A DNA stretch of 11,842 nucleotides from Spirochaeta sp. UBA2779 (GTDB lineage Bacteria; Spirochaetota; Spirochaetia; DSM-2461). A program made the translations under genes and the position numbers. The stretch lies in the NCBI GenBank assembly GCA_002352375.1, contig DEIH01000125.1, forward strand, positions 1 to 11,842, in the 5' to 3' direction. The notes under the pieces are model-generated. The model made no database searches, was not told the origin of the DNA, and was given only the letters and a program-made list of their open reading frames with translations. Positions 6,875-11,842 of the stretch are shown here, piece by piece; positions within the stretch are counted from its first letter, which is position 1, and every line of letters begins with the position of its first letter.

Positions 6875-8631
6875 AGAAATATTTAATGACATGGTACGGA
6901 ATGACTGATTACAGGGCCTCACTCGGACTGGAACAGACAACCGGTCCAGTTCTGGGAGCTTTGCTGGCGGAAGACTACACAGATGTGGTCATCCTTGGTT
7001 TTACGCACCCGGATAAAACCGAAAACAGAGCTGGTGAATTTCAGCAAAAAATAGCAGAGATAGAAGGTTCTGATCCTGCAACTGCGAGCGCGTTTCTTGA
7101 CCTGTTTTCAAATACCGCTGAAGCGCACAACCATTTTAATCAGTGGCTTGAAAAGCAACTTCGGGATGCCGGTAAAAAGGTTGATGTGCGTTTTCACTCT
7201 GTGGGTCTGAAGCATCTCAATGACACTGAAGGTATATATGAGACTGCGACTCAGTCCCTGAATACGGTTGCGGCATTGGAAGGTGAAAAGCTGGTTACGC
7301 TCTACCTGAGTCCGGGAACTCCTGTTATGGCTTTTGTATGGGCTTTTGCAGCTTTGAGGCATCCAACCCTGAAGAAACGCCTTATAGCATCTTCTCAGCC
7401 CGGAAGACCTCCGGAAAGAATCGTCCTGCCGAGCGAATGGCTGGAATGGCATGGAAGACAGGTTCGGACAACAAATGCGGATTTTGATCAGTATGATGTC
7501 ATTTTTCACCTGTTCGGTGAACAACGAATGCCGAATCTGCTCGGCGTGATCCAGTTTTCAAGCAGGAAGCATATCTTTGTAAATTCAGCTCAGTTCCCTG
7601 CTGATGTCATGAAGCAGTTTCTTGGGGAAGCTGAATACGGTGAAATCGGCGTGGACCCATACGATCCTGAAAATGTTCGTTCCACAATTCTGGACCTGAT
7701 CACCAAAATGCCTGCCAATATAAGAGTAGGCTTCAACTTAACGGGTGGAACCAAGCTGATGTATGCCGGGGCTCTTGCCGCCTGCCGGAAGGTAAATGCA
7801 ACGCCGTTTTATTTCAATAGCCGGAACAATCAGGTGCTTTATCTCAATGACTTTAAGAGCGTTGATACAAAGCTAATTCCTTCTGTGGAGACCTTTATTC
7901 AACTCAACGGCAACAATCTGTTTATCTCGAAAGCAGGCCGTTGGGATGATATCCCCGGAATAAAATCCCAGGACCGAAAAAGTCTGACCAATGAGCTCTG
8001 GCAGGCGCGGTCTAAAATTTCACGACTCTACAGAGAACTGTCCCGATATAACGACAGCTTTCAGCCGTTTGAACTGCACAACGGTGATATCTACGCAAAA
8101 CTCTCAAAAGATAAAAGTGCGAAGATAAGCATCGGCAGCAAACACTTTGAGTTTAAGGAGTGGCCGGATTTTGCCAAATATCTCTCTGGCGGATGGTTTG
8201 AGGAATACACCTTCATGAAACTTCAGCCTCTTGTTGATGCCGGTTTGATCAAGGATATGCGTATCGGTCTTGAGGTTTCGTTCAAAGAAGACAATGCCGA
8301 TAAGGGGGCACTAAGCTTCGGGGCACAGCTGAGCAGCCTGTTTGGGGATACTTATCAGGAGCTTGATATTACTTTCACAGATGGAAGGCGTCTCTATGTC
8401 ATCGAATGCAAAGCTGGCAATGTGAACAGTGAGCATGTCATGAAGCTCCAGAATATTGTCCGTTATTTTGGCGGAATCGAAGGCAGAGCTGTTTTAGCCT
8501 TATGTTTCTACCCCAAAAACAAAGTCGTCAGAAAGAAGATCGACGACTCGAAAAACCTTCAGTCGGTATCGGGCAATAATCTATTCAAGCAACTGGAAGA
8601 GAAGGTTCAATCCGGAGGGCGTCATCGATGA
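6871..8631 (+). CDS. CARF-domain PD-(D/E)XK nuclease (Card1/DUF1887-like)
   Basis: A 586-residue protein with a sensory N-terminus and a nuclease C-terminus. Residues 1-195 form a Rossmann-like, CARF/RtcR-type region with LYLSPGTPVMA (144-154). Residues 208-345 form a second one containing NLTGGTKLM (289-297), the classic CARF ligand-loop signature. A linker follows, probably helical or winged-helix (about 365-440). The C-terminus has the PD-(D/E)XK set: GGWFEEY (440-446), ELDITF (497-502, D499) and VIECKAG (510-516, E512, K514). CARF-DUF1887 proteins such as Card1/Can2 bind cyclic oligoadenylates made by type III CRISPR systems and then cut DNA or RNA. No cas gene is in view. The start is ATG 6871, overlapping the ATPase stop (ATGA) and preceded by GGGGAAAG. 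The TTG at 6838 is less likely. The ligand is unknown; a cyclic nucleotide is inferred only from the fold. Confidence 0.84.
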   Translation: MKKYLMTWYGMTDYRASLGLEQTTGPVLGALLAEDYTDVVILGFTHPDKTENRAGEFQQKIAEIEGSDPATASAFLDLFSNTAEAHNHFNQWLEKQLRDAGKKVDVRFHSVGLKHLNDTEGIYETATQSLNTVAALEGEKLVTLYLSPGTPVMAFVWAFAALRHPTLKKRLIASSQPGRPPERIVLPSEWLEWHGRQVRTTNADFDQYDVIFHLFGEQRMPNLLGVIQFSSRKHIFVNSAQFPADVMKQFLGEAEYGEIGVDPYDPENVRSTILDLITKMPANIRVGFNLTGGTKLMYAGALAACRKVNATPFYFNSRNNQVLYLNDFKSVDTKLIPSVETFIQLNGNNLFISKAGRWDDIPGIKSQDRKSLTNELWQARSKISRLYRELSRYNDSFQPFELHNGDIYAKLSKDKSAKISIGSKHFEFKEWPDFAKYLSGGWFEEYTFMKLQPLVDAGLIKDMRIGLEVSFKEDNADKGALSFGAQLSSLFGDTYQELDITFTDGRRLYVIECKAGNVNSEHVMKLQNIVRYFGGIEGRAVLALCFYPKNKVVRKKIDDSKNLQSVSGNNLFKQLEEKVQSGGRHR

Positions 8632-9215
8632 AAACAGCCCTCTATATCATTGTTGATGTTTCCGGCAGTATGAATGAGATGGGGAAAATCCATCTCCAGC
8701 GGAATTTGTGCCGTTACGCGGCTCAACTGCGGCTCATAGATCAGGAAAAATACTCAGACTTAGACATCCGTTTTTATCAATGGGCACAGAATATTTCCGA
8801 GATCGCTTTGCAAAGCGACGGGGATATCCCTGCCTTAAACGTTGAAGGCTCCTCAAACCTATGTGTTCTCTCTGCTGTTCTCTCCCAGCATCTGAATGAT
8901 ACCGGGAGATCGATGGTTCTCATTCTGTCTGACGGCAATTTTTCCAATTCAGACATCGTAAGCTTTCAGAACCAACTGAGCACATTTCCTGATCTGATAA
9001 TCCGGACTGTTGCAGTCGGCGCTGATGCTGACTTGATGAAGTTGAAGAAAATTTCCACAACCAACACTGTTTACCTTTCGGAGAATATAGCTTCAGCGAT
9101 TGACAGCACAATCTTTGGTTCTTATGAGCCGTTGGCCGCGCCAGTATCCACGGCCCAGATTCTGCAATCCGAACCGGCTGAATCAGAAGAACCAGAGGAG
9201 GATTGGGATGCTTGA
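8628..9215 (+). CDS. vWA-domain protein 3 (TerY-P triad component)
   Basis: A 195-residue vWA protein, shorter than and distant from the two TerY-like copies upstream. The MIDAS first motif DVSGS is at D10/S12/S14 and the third-site aspartate is in ILSDG (D102). The usual threonine is replaced by serine in EGSSNL (S75/S76), so metal binding may be weaker or altered. The domain starts at residue 1, with no leader. The tail from about 170 is Pro/Glu-rich and ends EEPEEDWDA, again acidic with a near-terminal tryptophan. The start at ATG 8628 overlaps the nuclease stop by 4 bases and follows GGAGGG at 8614-8619. It overlaps the PP2C gene by 8 bases. Order vWA, phosphatase, kinase is that of the described TerY-P triad, where the vWA protein is thought to recruit or present clients to the kinase/phosphatase pair. 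The client is unknown. Confidence 0.85.
   Translation: MKTALYIIVDVSGSMNEMGKIHLQRNLCRYAAQLRLIDQEKYSDLDIRFYQWAQNISEIALQSDGDIPALNVEGSSNLCVLSAVLSQHLNDTGRSMVLILSDGNFSNSDIVSFQNQLSTFPDLIIRTVAVGADADLMKLKKISTTNTVYLSENIASAIDSTIFGSYEPLAAPVSTAQILQSEPAESEEPEEDWDA
9194..9202 (+). promoter_or_regulatory. Shine-Dalgarno site fixing the start of the PP2C gene
   Basis: AGAGGAGGA lies six bases before ATG 9208 and sits inside the end of the vWA gene. It favours ATG 9208 over the upstream TTG at 9100, which would add 36 residues deep inside the vWA coding frame with no PP2C similarity. Confidence 0.75.
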
Positions 9216-9936
9216 TCAACTCTGGAACAGCTGGGGTGCCTCAGTAATCGGCCCCCTACATGTTAAAGCCGGGATTCCCAATCAGGACTCTTGGATGGCA
9301 CGTCGGTATAAATGGGGAAATGTTGTTGTTGTATCGGACGGCTTGGGCAGCAAGGCGCATTCAGATCACGGTTCAAAAGCTGCCTGTCTTGCTGTTTTTG
9401 AAGCAGCCAAGAGCTTTCAGAATAACCCTGATGCCAACATCGTTGACATTCTGCGCCTCATTCATGCCAACTGGCTTGTTAAAATAGCTCCGTACTCTTC
9501 ATCAGATTGTTCGGCCACATGCCTTTTTGCCATCCAGATTGAAGGAATTATCACTCTTGGCCGCCTCGGGGACGGAATGATTGCCGCCCTTGGAGAAACT
9601 GAAGAAAACCACCTTATCCTCAGTGATAACAAACAGGATTCATTCTCAAACTACACAAACAGTCTTCAGCAGGAGTTTAAACCCGATCAGTGGGAAACCG
9701 CGACGATTGAAAGCGCGGCATGCAATGCAGTTGTGCTATGCACGGATGGAATATCCGATGACCTGTTACCTGAAAAACAGATGATCTTTGCACAGGAACT
9801 CAACTCCACTTATGCAGACCTGGAGTCGGAAGAAAGAAAGAGGGATCTCAAACGTTGGCTCAATGAATGGCCGGTCCCGGGACACTCCGATGACAAAACG
9901 ATTGCCTGTCTGTTTAAGAAAGGAGGTTCCCAATGA
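9208..9936 (+). CDS. PP2C-type Ser/Thr protein phosphatase
   Basis: A 242-residue, cytoplasmic PP2C/PPM phosphatase. The metal-binding and core motifs appear in the family order: NQDS (25-28), VSDGLGS (42-48), DCSATCLFAI (100-109), GRLGDGMIAAL (118-128), LCTDGISDDL (177-186) and HSDDKT (226-231). The aspartates that hold the two metals are therefore present (D44, D180, D229). It is close to the minimal catalytic length and has no regulatory domain. PP2C enzymes remove phosphate from Ser/Thr in a Mn/Mg-dependent way, so this one probably reverses the action of the kinase encoded directly after it (ATGA overlap) or resets phosphorylated vWA proteins. The start is ATG 9208, which overlaps the vWA stop and has an ideal Shine-Dalgarno site. 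Family assignment is secure. Substrates are inferred from context only. Confidence 0.9.
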   Translation: MLDQLWNSWGASVIGPLHVKAGIPNQDSWMARRYKWGNVVVVSDGLGSKAHSDHGSKAACLAVFEAAKSFQNNPDANIVDILRLIHANWLVKIAPYSSSDCSATCLFAIQIEGIITLGRLGDGMIAALGETEENHLILSDNKQDSFSNYTNSLQQEFKPDQWETATIESAACNAVVLCTDGISDDLLPEKQMIFAQELNSTYADLESEERKRDLKRWLNEWPVPGHSDDKTIACLFKKGGSQ

Positions 9937-11429
9937 GCCAAAGATTCAACGAATATGTGGACGAATATCAGAATGTGCACATTCAGGACAAGTTGCTTGG
10001 TCAAGGTGGCCAAGGGGTGGTTTTCCGTACCAAGGACCCTGATCTGGCGATCAAGCTTGTTACAGATGAAAGCGGGAATCCTGTCATAGATAAGGATTCG
10101 GTGGAGCGGTATTCAAAGCGCTTTAAAAGTGTCCGGCTCCTTCCTCTGCCAGAGAGCCTGAATATATCCGTACCGGCCGCTCTGCTTCAGAACAATGCCG
10201 GTTATGTGATGCAGCTTTTGAGTGAGATGGTTCCGTTCAGCCATTTCTGGCTCGACGGAAAGTCCGCTGAAAAAATTGGTCCCGATGATATCCCTGCATG
10301 GCTCTCTGCTATGCCGGAGAACGAAGCCAAAAAGATCGTTCACTATTATAAAACCGGAGGACTCAGGCGCAGGCTTCATGCGCTCTACAAGTGCGCGTCT
10401 TTATTGGCACGCCTCCACGGCAACGGCATGGTCTATGGCGATATATCACCCAACAATATCTTTATTTCAGAAGGAATTGATGACTCATCGGTATGGCTGA
10501 TCGATGCCGACAACATTCGATTTGAAATTTCCGCAGGCGGAAGTGTTGTTTACACACCAAAATACGGAGCCCCGGAACTGGTTCAGGGCAAAGACGGTGG
10601 AAGACCTTCAAGCGATTGTCATGCGTTTGCGGTGGTGGCTTTCTACCTTCTTTCGCTGATTCACCCTTTTGTCGGAAAAAAGGTGGATGGAACGGATGAA
10701 GGCGACTGGGCTGATGAAGAAAATGATGACGAGGATATTGAAGATAAGGCCTATGCCGGATTGTTCCCTTGGGTTGATGACCAAGATGATGATTCAAACT
10801 CTTCTGACAGCGGTCTGCCCATATCCATTCTCCTTACAGAGAAACTGACCTCTTTATTTGATGGCACATTCGGCCCGGGCAGGACATCCCCTTTGCTGCG
10901 GCCGACCATCTATCACTGGCCTGAAGCTCTCGCTCAGGCAGCGGATATGACAGTCGCGTGCTCGGGCTGCTCCATGAATTATTACTACGACTTCATTCAT
11001 CCTGAAACAGAGGGGCACAATTGTCCATACTGTGAAACTCCAAGGCCACAAGTACTAATTATTGAATCGTATCGATGGAATGGACCTAATAAGCCCTTAA
11101 GCTCACCATGCTGGCGCTATATTCGGGAGATCCATCAGGGTTCGGAACTGACGATACCGAGACGAGTCTTTGATGAGTTTGCAATGCTTGATTCGGATAC
11201 AGTAGAGGTGCTCATATCTTTAACTGAAAAAGGTATTCTGATTAAAAAATCAGACCATGGCAAAGCCGAATTGTCCATTGCTGCTGACAGCCATACTCAA
11301 AGTGATTTTCAGAAGCTCTATTCTCAAATGAATATAGACCGGACAGCGCCGGATGTTCAGTTTTGGATGTTCGCACATCTGAATAGTCCTCGGTTGGTTA
11401 AATGCATGATCAGCGGAGGTAGTAAATGA
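9933..11429 (+). CDS. Ser/Thr protein kinase with C-terminal zinc ribbon
   Basis: A 498-residue kinase. The catalytic domain (about 15-330) has the glycine loop GQGGQG (23-28), AIK lysine K41, catalytic loop YGDISPNN (168-175, D170/N175), metal site LIDADN (189-194, DAD in place of DFG) and APE (213-215). The HRD motif is replaced by YGD, as in atypical bacterial kinases. A very acidic insert (about 252-293) lies between the APE segment and the end of the domain. A zinc ribbon follows: CSGC (343-346) and CPYC (364-367). The last about 120 residues, with SELTIPRRVF (404-412), form an unassigned, probably beta-rich domain; an FHA-like fold is possible but its signature residues are not evident. 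There is no membrane helix or extracellular sensor. Kinase with zinc ribbon beside PP2C and vWA is the TerY-P triad arrangement. The start overlaps the PP2C stop and follows AGGAGG at 9921-9926. Likely targets are the vWA proteins, the ATPase or the WXG-like pair. Confidence 0.87.
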   Translation: MSQRFNEYVDEYQNVHIQDKLLGQGGQGVVFRTKDPDLAIKLVTDESGNPVIDKDSVERYSKRFKSVRLLPLPESLNISVPAALLQNNAGYVMQLLSEMVPFSHFWLDGKSAEKIGPDDIPAWLSAMPENEAKKIVHYYKTGGLRRRLHALYKCASLLARLHGNGMVYGDISPNNIFISEGIDDSSVWLIDADNIRFEISAGGSVVYTPKYGAPELVQGKDGGRPSSDCHAFAVVAFYLLSLIHPFVGKKVDGTDEGDWADEENDDEDIEDKAYAGLFPWVDDQDDDSNSSDSGLPISILLTEKLTSLFDGTFGPGRTSPLLRPTIYHWPEALAQAADMTVACSGCSMNYYYDFIHPETEGHNCPYCETPRPQVLIIESYRWNGPNKPLSSPCWRYIREIHQGSELTIPRRVFDEFAMLDSDTVEVLISLTEKGILIKKSDHGKAELSIAADSHTQSDFQKLYSQMNIDRTAPDVQFWMFAHLNSPRLVKCMISGGSK

Positions 11430-11842
11430 GACTGAAAGACATAAATGCTGAAATCACCTTTGAATTATGGATGAAACCGGAGCTGTCTGGAGAGTCTCCA
11501 AACATGGGTGTTGGATATATCGCACCCAATAATGCTGGGCAGGCATACAAACTAAGAGTCGAGGGCAAGCAGTGGAAAGCGTTGCTGCGGGACGCCTCGT
11601 CCGGAAAAGATCTGAATTTTCATCTGAAAAGAGGTTGTGCGCATCTTGCCGAGGTAATGCAGGTTGCCAGGGACGGCAGTGCACTTGTGAAAATCATTTT
11701 TTTTAATGGTGAAATTGTTGAAATTGGCGATGTGGAGATCGGCATTGATGAGCGCATGGAGTCAACGGCTAAAATAAATGGCATTCGCTTCAATGGAGCC
11801 GAAGAGCTGGGAAAGCTGTTTTCGGAAAAATGCACTCTAAAA
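11426..11842 (+). CDS. Unrecognised protein, truncated by the window edge
   Basis: The reading frame opens at ATG 11426, overlaps the kinase stop (ATGA) and stays open for 139 codons to the end of the window. GGAGG at 11415-11419 is well spaced for this start. The visible part begins MRLKDINAEITFELWMKPE and appears beta-rich: FELW, YKLRVEG, ALVKIIFFNGEIVEIGDVEIGID. It ends with a short helix, GAEELGKLFSEK. It has no signal peptide or obvious membrane segment. I recognise no family. The pattern of alternating strands suggests a sensor or binding domain rather than an enzyme, but this is a guess. The tight coupling makes it part of the same operon, and its product is likely to work with the kinase. 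Confidence 0.75.
   Translation, partial: MRLKDINAEITFELWMKPELSGESPNMGVGYIAPNNAGQAYKLRVEGKQWKALLRDASSGKDLNFHLKRGCAHLAEVMQVARDGSALVKIIFFNGEIVEIGDVEIGIDERMESTAKINGIRFNGAEELGKLFSEKCTLK

Noticed and set aside
1..11842. CRISPR array, tRNA, transposase or inverted-repeat ends
   Set aside because: No regularly spaced direct repeats, no tRNA-like cloverleaf and no transposase or integrase motif were seen on reading either strand.

Overview
The window is a bacterial accessory locus with every gene on the + strand and almost no non-coding DNA. Composition is moderate overall, with local A-rich patches. Starts are nearly all ATG with strong GGAGG-type Shine-Dalgarno sites. There are no rRNA, tRNA or housekeeping genes, so the host cannot be named. 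I see a bacterium with a standard genetic code and little beyond that.

Left block (about 1-3400): a short staphylococcal-nuclease-fold protein, two paralogous TerY-like von Willebrand A (vWA) proteins, an 89-residue helical protein resembling the WXG100 family, and a 411-residue coiled-coil protein. The last has an A-rich, compositionally foreign C-terminal half, as expected of a secreted or toxin-like modular effector. Gaps between these genes are 8-46 bases.

Right block (3475 to the right edge): seven genes joined by 4- or 8-base start/stop overlaps. They are a 73-residue orphan, a 1061-residue coiled-coil plus FtsK/SpoIIIE-type ATPase, a CARF plus PD-(D/E)XK nuclease of Card1/DUF1887 type, a third vWA protein, a PP2C phosphatase, a Ser/Thr kinase with a C-terminal zinc ribbon, and an unrecognised protein that runs off the window.

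The vWA-PP2C-kinase run matches the TerY-P triad described for Ter-related stress and defence systems. My working model, which is inference, is that reversible phosphorylation and MIDAS-type metal-dependent docking by three vWA proteins control an FtsK-type motor. The motor would act on a WXG-like/coiled-coil substrate pair, and a nucleotide-sensing CARF nuclease would be a second effector arm. No CRISPR array or cas gene is visible, so the CARF nuclease appears to be used outside its usual context. Whether the system secretes protein, processes DNA or defends against phage cannot be decided from the sequence alone.
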